A stretch of 64,000 nucleotides of DNA from Terrisporobacter othiniensis (GCF_000808015.1 NZ_JWHR01000121.1:37754-101753); one strand, 5' to 3'; shown: positions 26,812 to 36,158, counted from the stretch's first letter. Made by a program: numbers and translations. Notes: generated from the sequence alone by a model not told the origin.

Positions 26812-27186
26812 TTACTGATCTACCTCTTCCATGCTCTTCTCCATCTCCTCCGCCATTGAATGAGTAAAAAAACCCGATACAGTAAATATTCCTAAATATA
26901 TCTTTTGATAGAAGTCTAACTGTGAACCACCTTCTTCACAATATCTATCGAATAAATCATATACCTTTTCTAGCTTTATTCCATGATGCCAGTCTTTCAT
27001 AGCTGCATGAGTTACTTGTAGCATAATATTTAATGGTGGTAAATTATCTCCTATTTGAATTAAGTTCATCAGTCCAGTTTGATATTTTTCTTCCAATTTA
27101 ACTATCGCAGAAGTTTTAAGCTTTAACTTATATTCTTCTTCTCCTACTTCCCATATTTCAAATGGTTTTCTTGTATTTTCAATCAT
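26812..27186 (-). CDS. Tail assembly chaperone G protein
   Basis: 124 residues from ATG 27186 (AGGTGAGAG 5-6 bases upstream). It sits between tail tube and tape measure genes, the invariant place of lambda G-like chaperones. Near its 3' end GGT TTT TTT ACT gives a -1 slippery site leading into the next frame, so two products (G and GT) are predicted. Confidence 0.82.
   Translation of the reverse strand: MIENTRKPFEIWEVGEEEYKLKLKTSAIVKLEEKYQTGLMNLIQIGDNLPPLNIMLQVTHAAMKDWHHGIKLEKVYDLFDRYCEEGGSQLDFYQKIYLGIFTVSGFFTHSMAEEMEKSMEEVDQ
26866..26872 (-). promoter_or_regulatory. Programmed -1 frameshift site (T TTT TTT)
   Basis: Seven T on the coding strand, read GGT TTT TTT in the zero frame about 50 bases before the G stop. 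Slipping one base back enters a frame open to 26414. This matches the conserved tail chaperone frameshift of siphophages. Confidence 0.7.
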
Positions 27187-27241
27187 ATTATCTCTCACCT
27201 TCTATTATATTTTTTCTAGTATCGCACTTTCTAAAAATGCA

Positions 27242-27640
27242 TTAACTGGGGTCGGCCCAAGTAAGCTCAGATTGAAGTGCCATTGATGTTGTTATTGCTA
27301 TTGGATCATTAACCGAACCTCCACCTAGTTTATTAGATACTTCTGCTGAGAAACTCACTGATGCTCCATCTGGATAAGTAACTTTAAAGTTTGTTGGTTT
27401 AGATGCACTTTCAAATCCTCTAAGAACTTTCCAAACTGCATTAGTATACTTGAATTTAAATTCCATATCTCCAGCATCACCAATACCTTTTTCATATTGT
27501 TTTACTGAATCACTTAAACAAGTATTTTCCACCTTTTCAGGCTCAACCCCTATATCTGGAACTTCTTGAAGTCCTTCTATGTCTGTGTATGAAGTTGTGC
27601 CACTTGTGCTATATCCTATTTTTATTCCATTTGCTAACAT
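27242..27640 (-). CDS. Major tail tube protein
   Basis: 132 residues, beta-rich with no Cys-rich features (ANGIKIGYSTSGTTSYTDIE, PDGASVSFSAEVSNK). TP901-1-like tail tube proteins have this size and location, between head-tail connectors and the G chaperone. Confidence 0.85.
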   Translation of the reverse strand: MLANGIKIGYSTSGTTSYTDIEGLQEVPDIGVEPEKVENTCLSDSVKQYEKGIGDAGDMEFKFKYTNAVWKVLRGFESASKPTNFKVTYPDGASVSFSAEVSNKLGGGSVNDPIAITTSMALQSELTWADPS

Positions 27641-27659
27641 AAATTATCACCTTTCTTTT

Positions 27660-27998
27660 CTAATCCTCTATATAAACTATATAATTTACACTAAATTCTG
27701 CATTGCCTTTTTCATCTCTTCCAATATAAAAAGGACTTTGTTGAGGATTAAATCCTACTTGCTTATTTAGTATCTCGTATATATTTCTTATTATTTCAAA
27801 TCCTTTTTCATAACTTTTATTCCTTACTATAACTTGTAATCCAGGTCTCTCTAACTTCTGATTGTCAAAGTATAAAGTTGCTGGTTGTCCAGCTGTAGCA
27901 AATAATCCTACACTATCGCTATCTGCTAGGCTTCCCATAGTTATATTTTCTTTTATATCATTTACTTCAAGTATTTCTTTAACTTTACTTATTAACAC
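27660..27998 (-). CDS. Tail terminator / minor capsid protein
   Basis: 112 residues upstream of the tail tube gene. The pattern LFATAGQPATLYFDNQKLER, EIIRNIYEILN, FYIGRDEKGNAEFSVNYIVY is typical of phage tail terminator (gpU-like) proteins. It overlaps the preceding gene by 14 bases. Confidence 0.7.
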   Translation of the reverse strand: MLISKVKEILEVNDIKENITMGSLADSDSVGLFATAGQPATLYFDNQKLERPGLQVIVRNKSYEKGFEIIRNIYEILNKQVGFNPQQSPFYIGRDEKGNAEFSVNYIVYIED

Positions 27999-28347
27999 TT
28001 TTTATCACTTCCTTTATTGCCTTTATATATCCATCTTTATTTTCATTAAAAGGACTTTCTAGGAATTTAGGCCCACCACCAAGTGGATGGTGATACTCTA
28101 AATGTTCATGCTGTTTTCGTGTATAAGGTAAACTTGAACCTACTATATATCCATTTGGTATTTTCCTAGGGACTGCAAGTTCTCCTCTTAAATCTCCAAA
28201 CTTAACTGGTGCTGCTTCGCTCGATTTACTAGCAAAATCTAAAGCAATATCAGTTAATTCTTTTTTTACTTCTTCTTCTGTTTGTTGCCTAAGTCTTGCC
28301 AAGTTATTATTTAATTCATCAATACCTCTAATATTAAAATTACTCAT
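27985..28347 (-). CDS. HK97 gp10-like head-tail joining protein
   Basis: 120 residues. FNIRGIDELNNNLARLRQ at the N-terminus and ASKSSEAAPVKFGDLRGEL are the HK97 gp10/neck protein pattern. A HEHLEYHHPLGGGPKFLE segment also fits. Overlaps its neighbours on both sides. Confidence 0.85.
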   Translation of the reverse strand: MSNFNIRGIDELNNNLARLRQQTEEEVKKELTDIALDFASKSSEAAPVKFGDLRGELAVPRKIPNGYIVGSSLPYTRKQHEHLEYHHPLGGGPKFLESPFNENKDGYIKAIKEVIKSVNK

Positions 28348-28625
28348 AGTAAATAACCTCTATATCCAACTATTCCATCCAATGAAGTCATATAGCTTAC
28401 AGATATAACCTTCCTATCATTTATTAAGTCTCCAGTTTTAATATGCTCTACACATTGTATTACTCCACTTGATACAACTTCTTCACCTTTAGAATTAGTG
28501 ATTACTTTAAACTTATCAACTAACCTACAAAGTATTTCTTTTTCCTCAAATACAGGTTCATTATATACATTAGTTCCTCTTTTAGATTTATAAGTACAAA
28601 CTTGACCTAAATAATCACTTAACAT
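28344..28625 (-). CDS. Head closure protein
   Basis: 93 residues between the gp6-like connector and gp10-like protein. Small beta-barrel type (VCTYKSKRG, ILCRLVDKFKVITN, DRKVISVSYMTS). Stopper/head closure by synteny. Confidence 0.7.
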   Translation of the reverse strand: MLSDYLGQVCTYKSKRGTNVYNEPVFEEKEILCRLVDKFKVITNSKGEEVVSSGVIQCVEHIKTGDLINDRKVISVSYMTSLDGIVGYRGYLL

Positions 28626-28993
28626 ATTGATACACTTCCTAACAAATAAGGTTTTAAGTACTCTATGGCTTCACTACATACTTTATTCTTAACTTTAGAA
28701 ATATCATAACTTTCACTAAGCCCTTCTACTGAAAAACTTGTTACTCCTTGTTCAATCAATTTAGCTCTCTGACTATTAGCTGTTTGAATTAAATATAATG
28801 CTTGTTCACATATAGCTTTTTTTACTGCATCATCTTTTAAATCATCAATATACCTACTAAATTTAAGTCTTTGTATTTGACTAGTAGCCATTTTTATAGC
28901 TTGATTTTGTTTATTTGATTCTGCATTTATAAAGTCATCTCCAAATAATCTTTCATTATGAAAATAACTTAGTGCATCTTCTGTATTTATCAT
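28619..28993 (-). CDS. Head-tail connector (gp6-like)
   Basis: 124 residues, helical (INTEDALSYFHNERLFGDDF ... ICEQALYLIQ). The first connector gene after the major capsid block, as in HK97 gp6/SPP1 gp15 proteins. Confidence 0.7.
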   Translation of the reverse strand: MINTEDALSYFHNERLFGDDFINAESNKQNQAIKMATSQIQRLKFSRYIDDLKDDAVKKAICEQALYLIQTANSQRAKLIEQGVTSFSVEGLSESYDISKVKNKVCSEAIEYLKPYLLGSVSIC

Positions 28994-29028
28994 ACTCTCA
29001 CCTACTTAAAAATTAAAAAGAAGCTAGG

Positions 29029-29211
29029 TTACCCTAACTTCTCTATTAATTGAGATTTATTCAATTTTGAATACCCTTCTATTCCTTGCTCTTTAGCTAT
29101 TATTTTTAATTCTGCTAAAGTCATGGTCGAATAATCTATACCTTGTGGTCCTTCCACATCTTCCACTTCACTCATTAATGAGATACTTGAAGCTTCTGGT
29201 ATGCTAGGCAC
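29029..29211 (-). CDS. Small Rho_N/HeH-domain head protein
   Basis: 60 residues. The C-terminal 30 residues (MTLAELKIIAKEQGIEGYSK, then LNKSQLIEKL) form a Rho N-terminal-like helix-extended-loop-helix motif. Overlaps the capsid stop by 8 bases. Such small proteins are common beside phage capsid genes. Confidence 0.7.
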   Translation of the reverse strand: MPSIPEASSISLMSEVEDVEGPQGIDYSTMTLAELKIIAKEQGIEGYSKLNKSQLIEKLG

Positions 29212-30091
29212 TGTACTTTACAACAAATTTTATTGCATTATGTTTTTTGTCTAATATAAATACGTCTTCAAAAGATTCTTCAAAGTATACATATTTACCT
29301 TGAGTAACAGCACTTGGTGCTTGTAATTGTGCAAACTCATAAGAAACTATAGGTAATACCGCACTTGGATGAACTAAACACATAGCTATATCTTTAGCAG
29401 ATCCACCTACACTAAATCCATCATTAAAAGTATATTCAGTCTTCATTAATTTAGTTGGCACAGATATTACCTCAACTTCATCAAGCCTTGAAACTCCTCT
29501 TAATAAAGTTTTATCTCCATTTGCTCTTACTATTGTCATAGCATTATCTATTAATGTTTTTGTGAAGGTGTCAACATATAATATTCTTCCAGTAGAAGGA
29601 ACTAACGCTTCATCCATTTCATCCATTAATTTATCAAATACTTTTAATACTGTATCTTCTGTCAGTTCTGCATCCTCAGGAGTTATAGCTTCTTTACCAT
29701 TTTTTAATTTATATAAATTAGATATTAAGTAAGCATCCATTTCTGGGAACTTTTCAGTTTCATTCATTGTCTTAGTAATATTTGTTATAGAAGCTACTTG
29801 ATTAGTTTCGTCTACATCTCTAGGGTGAACTAAGGTTTCCCATGTCCTATGATTTTTTAATGTCTTAGTTTCCCATGCATTATTAAAGTTTCTAGAGAAT
29901 TGACCTATAGTATCTCTATCTCCATTTTTTCTTCCTCCTACAGATAAAGTAGGTATTTGTATAGTTTTTGCATCTACTATTCTATATTTGGATGAATTCT
30001 CGGTACTCCACAATCTACCAAAGTGTAGTACATTAGGATAAGCATTTGCTAATGCTTGTGAATATTGTTGTGCGTAATTTAATGCTGCCAT
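29204..30091 (-). CDS. Major capsid protein
   Basis: 295 residues between scaffold and connector genes. Includes IPTLSVGGRKNGDRDTIGQF and the C-terminal VQ/VKYSA tail. Resembles the short capsid proteins of Firmicute siphophages without a protease domain. Confidence 0.88.
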   Translation of the reverse strand: MAALNYAQQYSQALANAYPNVLHFGRLWSTENSSKYRIVDAKTIQIPTLSVGGRKNGDRDTIGQFSRNFNNAWETKTLKNHRTWETLVHPRDVDETNQVASITNITKTMNETEKFPEMDAYLISNLYKLKNGKEAITPEDAELTEDTVLKVFDKLMDEMDEALVPSTGRILYVDTFTKTLIDNAMTIVRANGDKTLLRGVSRLDEVEVISVPTKLMKTEYTFNDGFSVGGSAKDIAMCLVHPSAVLPIVSYEFAQLQAPSAVTQGKYVYFEESFEDVFILDKKHNAIKFVVKYSA

Positions 30092-30109
30092 TTTTTATTT
30101 CTCCTTTAT

Positions 30110-30676
30110 TTATCTTATTTTCGTAAAATTAAAATTAAATCCATCTTTAGATTCTGCTCCTTCTCCAGGAGGATTAAAGCCACTTCCTGAAGGTGTTTGT
30201 TGTTCAGCTTCAAATAAATATGAAGCTTCTTTTTTTAGTACTTCTAATTGAGTTTCTAACCCTTCTAATTTACCATCTTGGTATTTTACTTCATCAAGAT
30301 TCAATAAAGCTTTTAAAGCTTTGCTATTTTTACATTTTGCTGTAGATAGTGCACCGTCTAAAGCAAAATCGAATTGAAGTTTATTCATTTCATTTAAATG
30401 TTTTTCTTCTAATTCTTTATTTGAAAGTTGCAACTGTTCAAGCTGTTTTTTTAGTTCTTCATTATCTGTATTATTTTTAGATAACTCTTTTAATTGCTTT
30501 TCATAAACCTTTGAAGCTTCTTCTAATTGCTTCTTTTGTTCTTGTAGCTTGTCATATCTAACATCTACATTCTCTAATGAAGTAGTATATATTTTATTTT
30601 CCTTCATAGAGGTTGTAATTTTGTTTATTTGCTCGTCATTTAATCCTTGAGCTTTTAATATTTCTTGTATTGTCAT
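30110..30676 (-). CDS. Capsid scaffold protein
   Basis: 188 residues, very Lys/Glu/Leu/Gln-rich coiled coil (LQEQKKQLEEASKVYEKQLK). The FDFALDGAL-like segment near the middle and the C-terminal FNFNFTKIR-type end fit phage minor structural GP20/DUF4355 scaffolds. GTAGGAGG precedes the ATG. Confidence 0.85.
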   Translation of the reverse strand: MTIQEILKAQGLNDEQINKITTSMKENKIYTTSLENVDVRYDKLQEQKKQLEEASKVYEKQLKELSKNNTDNEELKKQLEQLQLSNKELEEKHLNEMNKLQFDFALDGALSTAKCKNSKALKALLNLDEVKYQDGKLEGLETQLEVLKKEASYLFEAEQQTPSGSGFNPPGEGAESKDGFNFNFTKIR

Positions 30677-30779
30677 AATATCCTCCTACGTTTTTATACG
30701 TGTTTACATCACCTAGAGTTTTTGCTAATTTGTTCTTTTACGTCTACAAACAAGCTAAAAAAGACAATAAAAATAAGCC

Positions 30780-31028
30780 CTATAAGGACTTTATATTATC
30801 TATTTCAGATAAAGCTATCATCAATTTTCCTATTAACATAGTTAGCTTATCTTCATTTTCTTTAGTTTCTTCAGCAACATATAAGCTTGCCATTTCCTCA
30901 TATAAATCAGCCATATCTCTGAATTGTTTAGCCGCTTTTAAAAATTTTTCTTTCGCTTTCTTGTCTTTCGATACTAAACTCTTATTTATAGCTCCACTAG
31001 CTAAACCAAATTTTTTTGAATAATTCAT
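30780..31028 (-). CDS. Hypothetical phage protein
   Basis: 82 residues from ATG 31028 (AAAGGG 7 bases upstream). Helical and Lys/Ala-rich (KKAKEKFLKAAKQFRDMADL). Lies between the immunity-type gene cluster and the scaffold gene. No family recognised. Confidence 0.65.
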   Translation of the reverse strand: MNYSKKFGLASGAINKSLVSKDKKAKEKFLKAAKQFRDMADLYEEMASLYVAEETKENEDKLTMLIGKLMIALSEIDNIKSL

Positions 31029-31029
31029 A

Positions 31030-31299
31030 TTATTTAACCCTTTCAACTTTATAATTTTCCCATTTCTTATACGCATCTACATACATTTCTCCTTTATCTC
31101 CATTGTATGTACACTCATAATACATTCCATCAAATAGAGTCGTACTAAGTAGTGCTTTATTATTTTGCAGTGCTTTGCAACTCCATACCATAAATACATC
31201 ATCTATTGTAATTTCCTTTTTATCTGTTTTATCTAAATGTTTATTAGTATAGTTACATACCTCTTGCTTACACCATTGTAAAAATTCTTTTTCGTTCAT
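31030..31299 (-). CDS. Small phage protein (DUF6275-like)
   Basis: 89 residues with WCKQEVCNYTNKH, VFMVWSCKALQNNKAL and FDGMYYECTYNGD. This pattern recurs in Firmicute prophages near capsid genes. Function unknown. Confidence 0.65.
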   Translation of the reverse strand: MNEKEFLQWCKQEVCNYTNKHLDKTDKKEITIDDVFMVWSCKALQNNKALLSTTLFDGMYYECTYNGDKGEMYVDAYKKWENYKVERVK

Positions 31300-31313
31300 T
31301 ATTTAATTCCCTC

Positions 31314-31420
31314 CTATTTACTAAATAATCCTTGAATACTTGCTCCTAAAACAAGCAATAAAAAAGTGTACCTATGTACACCCAAAAGCTACTAAATATA
31401 AATTGTAAAACTTCTAACAT
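31314..31420 (-). pseudogene. Small hydrophobic phage protein with homopolymer frameshift
   Basis: ATG 31420 after AGGAGG opens MLEVLQFIFSSFWVYIGT and stops at 31346 after CLF. Adding one base to a T6 run restores a frame LLLLVLGASIQGLFSK ending at 31314, which is much more typical of these tiny membrane proteins. Either a real mutation, a sequencing error or ribosomal slippage. Confidence 0.5.
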
Positions 31421-31492
31421 AGTCATTCCTCCTATAATTTCCTACTAAATTTAAGCATAAAAAAAGCACCTACATCTCTTCTGTAAGTGCTT

Positions 31493-31882
31493 TTATTTTA
31501 GCAAATCACTATCTTCAATTAATTTTATATCCTCATAGATATATTTTTTATCTTCATCTGTAAGATCACCATCATATTCGCCTGATTTAATAACTTTAAT
31601 ACTTCGTGCTATTTCATCTGATAGATTTTTACTTTCAGAATCTAATGATCCTGTTATAGATATCTTATCCGGTAGATTTTTAATATTATTTGATTCAACA
31701 GCATAAGCTCCTATTGCAATATAATGACAATCTCTCTCTATTGGCATTTCATCAGACATATAGTAGTCATTTTCATAAGCTACTCTTGCTACACACCCTT
31801 TAAATTCTGAACAACTTCTAAGCGAAGAGTTTATTAGGCTAGCAACATCATTCTTAATTTCTTCTAAGTATTCTAATTCCAT
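31493..31882 (-). CDS. Putative immunity protein for the MuF deaminase-like toxin
   Basis: 129 residues, acidic overall (LIEDSDL, SDEIARSIKV). It starts 6 bases after the MuF gene stop with AAGGAAGGTG upstream. The core CHYIAIGAYAVES looks like an immunity-type beta strand. Position and charge are what polymorphic toxin systems predict. The immunity family is not recognised, so the role is inferred from context. Confidence 0.55.
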   Translation of the reverse strand: MELEYLEEIKNDVASLINSSLRSCSEFKGCVARVAYENDYYMSDEMPIERDCHYIAIGAYAVESNNIKNLPDKISITGSLDSESKNLSDEIARSIKVIKSGEYDGDLTDEDKKYIYEDIKLIEDSDLLK

Positions 31883-31888
31883 TCTTAA

Positions 31889-33430
31889 TCACCTTCCTTT
31901 CCAACCATCAAAAGTTTTGCCAGATACAACATTAACTTTTATATTTGGATGCTTTTTTATGAATTGATTAGCTACACTTCTACAACTTTCACACATTTTC
32001 TTCTCAGAAAGCATAAATATTTCATTAATTTCTTCATTTTTTGCTACATCATTCAAATATTCAAAGAATTTAGCTTCTGTATCATAATATCTAGGTACTT
32101 GGTTTACTTCACCATCAACTAAATCTCCTAAATCACTTGTTTTAAATACTCTACCTTCATCTTTTAATAATACTAACTCTTCCTTATCCCCTTTAAATTT
32201 TATATATTCTATATCAGTTTCATAAGCTATTCTACTTGAAGCGAATTTAGTATAACCATTATACTGTAATACTGCAAAATTCCCTTGCTTCTTAAACTTA
32301 GAAGTTTGTTTATTTCTTTTCGTATCAAATGCAAGTTTATCTAGTTCTAAAATTTTCTTTGAAGATACTTCTCCAAAATCAGCTTTATAAGAGTTAACTA
32401 TCTTATATGATTGTTTTAACTCTCTCCATCTCTCACTATCATTATACTTTATTTCCCTAAAACTTTGAAAACTTTTTGGTGCTTCTTCTTCCAAAACTTG
32501 TCTAAATGTTTCATATTGTTTTTTATCATTTCTTAGTCTAGCTTTTTTCTTCTGTTCTTCTAAATATTTATTTATACTTTCTTCTTTTTCTTTAGGGATT
32601 TCAAAAGGTTTATTACTATTTTTTATATCTTTTTCTACATCATTATATTTTTCAATATAAGGTGTTATTCTATGTCTACAACGTGGGTGAATATTGTTAT
32701 AACCGTTATTAAATCCAGGTATAGTATTTAACTTAGGAAACCTTTTGTCTTTTCCACTAATACTATAGACTCTTCCTTCATAAGGTACACATACTGGACA
32801 TGATGTAGAATGTTGTGTCATCTTAACTAAATCTTTTTCATGCTCTCCAGCTATATTTAATACACATGTATTCTGAGTTTCTGCTACTATGCTCCTACTT
32901 AATAATTCTGCATAACTAGTAAAAGGAATAACTCGACCTCTTTTGTCTGTTATTCCTCCTAATCCTGTATCTATTAAACTATTTATTAATTCATTCTGCA
33001 GCTGCTTAATAGTTTGTCCAGTAGCAAATTTCATCTGAGTATCAGTAAGACCTATATCTCTTATAGTGTCCTCTATTCTTCTCCCAACTTGATTATTAAC
33101 TTCTGCAAAGTTGTTTATCATGTTATCACTTAAAAGTTCTATAGCTTGTGCGTGAAGCTGTACAAAGCTATCTCCTATACTCGATATACCTAAGACTTCC
33201 AATGAGTTATAATAAGCTTCCAAATATAACTCATTAACTATATCTTTGGTGTAATTAGCACTTTTCATTTGAAGTTGCATTAATTCAAGTTTTACTTGCT
33301 TTAACATAGCTTCATAGAAATCTGTAACATGACCTTTAACCTTCTTGGTGCTAATTATATTGATAAGTCTTTTTTCCGCTTGAGTATACATTTTGATAAG
33401 TTGATTTATTTTTTTATCATAGCTTTTCAT
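31889..33430 (-). CDS. MuF-type phage head protein with C-terminal deaminase-like toxin domain
   Basis: 513 residues. The N-terminal about 270 residues are a minor capsid protein 2/MuF-like head domain (SCPVCVPYEGRVYS ... HPRCRHRITPYIE). A Lys-rich linker follows. The last about 65 residues hold DTEAKFFEYL (450-459) and CESC (480-483) then VANQFIKKHPNIKVNVV. This order of an acidic/His-position motif and CxxC is that of toxin deaminases of the BURPS668_1122/YwqJ type. Phage MuF proteins with such tails are known polymorphic toxins. It starts at the last base of the portal gene. Activity is inferred. Confidence 0.72.
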   Translation of the reverse strand: MKSYDKKINQLIKMYTQAEKRLINIISTKKVKGHVTDFYEAMLKQVKLELMQLQMKSANYTKDIVNELYLEAYYNSLEVLGISSIGDSFVQLHAQAIELLSDNMINNFAEVNNQVGRRIEDTIRDIGLTDTQMKFATGQTIKQLQNELINSLIDTGLGGITDKRGRVIPFTSYAELLSRSIVAETQNTCVLNIAGEHEKDLVKMTQHSTSCPVCVPYEGRVYSISGKDKRFPKLNTIPGFNNGYNNIHPRCRHRITPYIEKYNDVEKDIKNSNKPFEIPKEKEESINKYLEEQKKKARLRNDKKQYETFRQVLEEEAPKSFQSFREIKYNDSERWRELKQSYKIVNSYKADFGEVSSKKILELDKLAFDTKRNKQTSKFKKQGNFAVLQYNGYTKFASSRIAYETDIEYIKFKGDKEELVLLKDEGRVFKTSDLGDLVDGEVNQVPRYYDTEAKFFEYLNDVAKNEEINEIFMLSEKKMCESCRSVANQFIKKHPNIKVNVVSGKTFDGWKGR

Positions 33431-34884
33431 TATTCTTCATCAACTACTTTATTGTAATCAAAATTCATATTTGACATTGGATTATTATCTCTTTCATCTT
33501 GAAGAATTGCTTCCAGTTCCTTTTGGGTATCTTCATCTGATAAACTATCCAACCTTTGAATAGCGCTAAACTGTGATAATGTGGATTTATTGCCTGTTCT
33601 TATTCCCATTATTTCTGCTTGCTCTTTTGGATCATCAGGTAAACCATCATTCCAAAATATATTAATTTTCTCTTTTTCAAGATTAACTATATTTTCTCCA
33701 CCTAATTGTGACGCTAATTTAATAGACTTTTTTATTGCACTATCAAATCTCATTCTAGTACGGTTTACCTTGGCTAATGGTGAAATCATCATTCTCCTTA
33801 GTGCTGTTCCAGAAGCTGCATTACCTGTCTTTTGTTCAGTATCAAATATGGCACTTCCCATTTCACTTATTACTGCTAATATATTGATTAATTTCTCTAT
33901 CTGTTTAAAGTTAGCTTCTAATTGTGCATTCCAAGTCACATATTCAACTGGCGGGTCCTCTGTAGTACATCTAATAAAGTAATTTCCCATTTTTAATTTA
34001 TATTCTCCAGTATGGTAATCTCTTTCTAATGCACTTTCTGGACCTTGAACACTAGGTTCTGCATGTTTATCTAATATCTTAGATATTTGACTTATTCTAA
34101 CTTCTATTTCTGAAATAATGCTATCTAAATCTGCATAATCATCTATTCCATAAACTCTATCAGATGTTAATAGATTATGAACTGGAACTATTGCAAAATC
34201 ATTCAATCCAGTTATTACTTGCTTAATTTCTTCATGAACTCCAGTAATCATATTTTCAGCATCATTTAATTTAAATGTTATATACTCATATAATCCTTTA
34301 CTATGTATCTCTACATATAAATAATGGTCATATTCTTCTTTAGTAGTTCCCCAAAAACTTATATTTGGCTTAGGTACTTTGTAAGTATGAGCTAATATAT
34401 GATGTTTTACTTTACGAATATTTTTAGAATCTACAACTTTAAAATAAAAAGAAGGCTGAGTGATATCTATAATCCCTTTGCCTTCTTCATCTTTATAAAT
34501 ATTAAATATACTATCTCCATACCTACTCATATCTATAGCTGCACTATAACAAGTATTAACTAAGTCGCTATTTTCTGAAATAGTATCTAGGGATATTTGA
34601 TGTATTGAATTATCTTCACCGCATGCTATTTTAGGTGGTTCTCCCAATAAAAAATCAGCTATTTTTAATGATATTAACTTTTGAAAGTTAGCTATCACTG
34701 AATAACTGACTATATCTTCAAAGTTTCCTATTACCCTTGTAATCCTCTTGAAACTTTCCTTATAAACTTTTTCATGTTCTCCTTCAAATATCATTTTATT
34801 CTTATGATATTTATCTAATCTTTTTCTTTCTCCATATGGTGGCCAGACACTGCCAGGTTTTAAAAAGTCTAAATTTGTTAACAT
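33430..34884 (-). CDS. Phage portal protein (SPP1 type)
   Basis: 484 residues from ATG 34884 (GAGGTGAG upstream). Contains KISKILDKHAEP-like helices and YVTWNAQLEANFKQIEKLIN, typical of SPP1 gp6 portals. It lies between large terminase and MuF gene. The C-terminus is acidic. Confidence 0.9.
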   Translation of the reverse strand: MLTNLDFLKPGSVWPPYGERKRLDKYHKNKMIFEGEHEKVYKESFKRITRVIGNFEDIVSYSVIANFQKLISLKIADFLLGEPPKIACGEDNSIHQISLDTISENSDLVNTCYSAAIDMSRYGDSIFNIYKDEEGKGIIDITQPSFYFKVVDSKNIRKVKHHILAHTYKVPKPNISFWGTTKEEYDHYLYVEIHSKGLYEYITFKLNDAENMITGVHEEIKQVITGLNDFAIVPVHNLLTSDRVYGIDDYADLDSIISEIEVRISQISKILDKHAEPSVQGPESALERDYHTGEYKLKMGNYFIRCTTEDPPVEYVTWNAQLEANFKQIEKLINILAVISEMGSAIFDTEQKTGNAASGTALRRMMISPLAKVNRTRMRFDSAIKKSIKLASQLGGENIVNLEKEKINIFWNDGLPDDPKEQAEIMGIRTGNKSTLSQFSAIQRLDSLSDEDTQKELEAILQDERDNNPMSNMNFDYNKVVDEE

Positions 34885-34895
34885 CAACTCACCTC

Positions 34896-36158
34896 CTACA
34901 TTCTAACTTTTGCTACTCCAGATGTTGTAGACTTCATATCTCTTTCTAAACCATATCTAGTAGCATCTATTGTATGATTATCTTTATCTTCTAACTTTGG
35001 TCTTACATTCCCATCTTTATCAGTCTGATAATCTATATTTTCATACTCTTTTGCTACATTTGGAGTCCTTTTATTATCTATTACAATTGCTTCTAAATCA
35101 TCTAACCAGTTTTCACCAAACTCTATACTTCCTGGTCCTTTTTTAGCTTTTAATGCCTGTATTCCATATTCTTTTAATTCTGCAATACTTCTAGGCTCTG
35201 CACTATCACAAGTAACTGGATAGTCATTATATTTCTTTGATTTAATCTTAGAAGCTAATTCTCTTATACTCATCTTCACTCCATATATTTCATCAATAAA
35301 ATAAAGTATTCTTTTTTTACTATCATAATGCATTCTAACAAATGCCATTGGATCTGTAGCATAACCAAAGTCATTACCTTGCCTTATGTTATCAAAAGAA
35401 GCTATTTCTTCATCTGTTATAGTTCTAAATACTAAATTGGAAAAAGGCACTACTCCAGAACCAATAGGCTCTCCTAAGTACTCCCATCTATATTTAAATT
35501 CATTCTTATTTTTAACTTCCTCAGCTTCTTCCATGAAGGCCTTAGATATATGAGGATTTTCTAAATAAGTGCTATGATGAACATAAGTATTATCTGAAAT
35601 GAATTGTGTATTATATTTTTTATTAACCCAACTTTGCTTTCTCTTTGGTGGATTGTAAGAATAAAATACTTTATAATTTAATCCTTCTTCTAATTCCGCC
35701 CTTAAAACTGAGTTAACTATCGTTGATACTTCATCTTCTGTTTTAAACTCCGCTAGTTCTTCTATCCATAAATAAGTAATAGGGTACTTACTCATTTTAA
35801 TAGACTTAATCTTAGCTGGATCATCTGCTCCTCTAAATATAAAACTGTTTCCTCTAGGTATATAAGTTAGTTTTAAAGGACTCTTTCTTATTTTCCATAA
35901 ATGATTAACTCCGAGTATATCTATAGCTTCTTTCAGTTGCTCAAATACCGATTCTGCCAATGTTCCAGCTACTTTTCTAATACATAAACAAGTTACTGGA
36001 TTTTTCATTAATGCTAGTACCAACCATATAGCAATATGAGTTGATTTAGCAGAAGCTCTACCACCTTTTAAAACATGATATAAATACTTATCTGAGTTAG
36101 TAGCTTTCCAAAATGAATAAAAATTCTTATTTATTATCTCAGATATTTTTTTATGCAT
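34896..36158 (-). CDS. Phage terminase large subunit
   Basis: 420 residues, PBSX family. Walker A GGRASAKSTH (residues about 32-41), Walker B ITYLWIEELAE and nuclease residues in GNDFGYATDPM and VTCDSAEPRS. Overlaps the small subunit gene by 8 bases. Confidence 0.95.
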   Translation of the reverse strand: MHKKISEIINKNFYSFWKATNSDKYLYHVLKGGRASAKSTHIAIWLVLALMKNPVTCLCIRKVAGTLAESVFEQLKEAIDILGVNHLWKIRKSPLKLTYIPRGNSFIFRGADDPAKIKSIKMSKYPITYLWIEELAEFKTEDEVSTIVNSVLRAELEEGLNYKVFYSYNPPKRKQSWVNKKYNTQFISDNTYVHHSTYLENPHISKAFMEEAEEVKNKNEFKYRWEYLGEPIGSGVVPFSNLVFRTITDEEIASFDNIRQGNDFGYATDPMAFVRMHYDSKKRILYFIDEIYGVKMSIRELASKIKSKKYNDYPVTCDSAEPRSIAELKEYGIQALKAKKGPGSIEFGENWLDDLEAIVIDNKRTPNVAKEYENIDYQTDKDGNVRPKLEDKDNHTIDATRYGLERDMKSTTSGVAKVRM

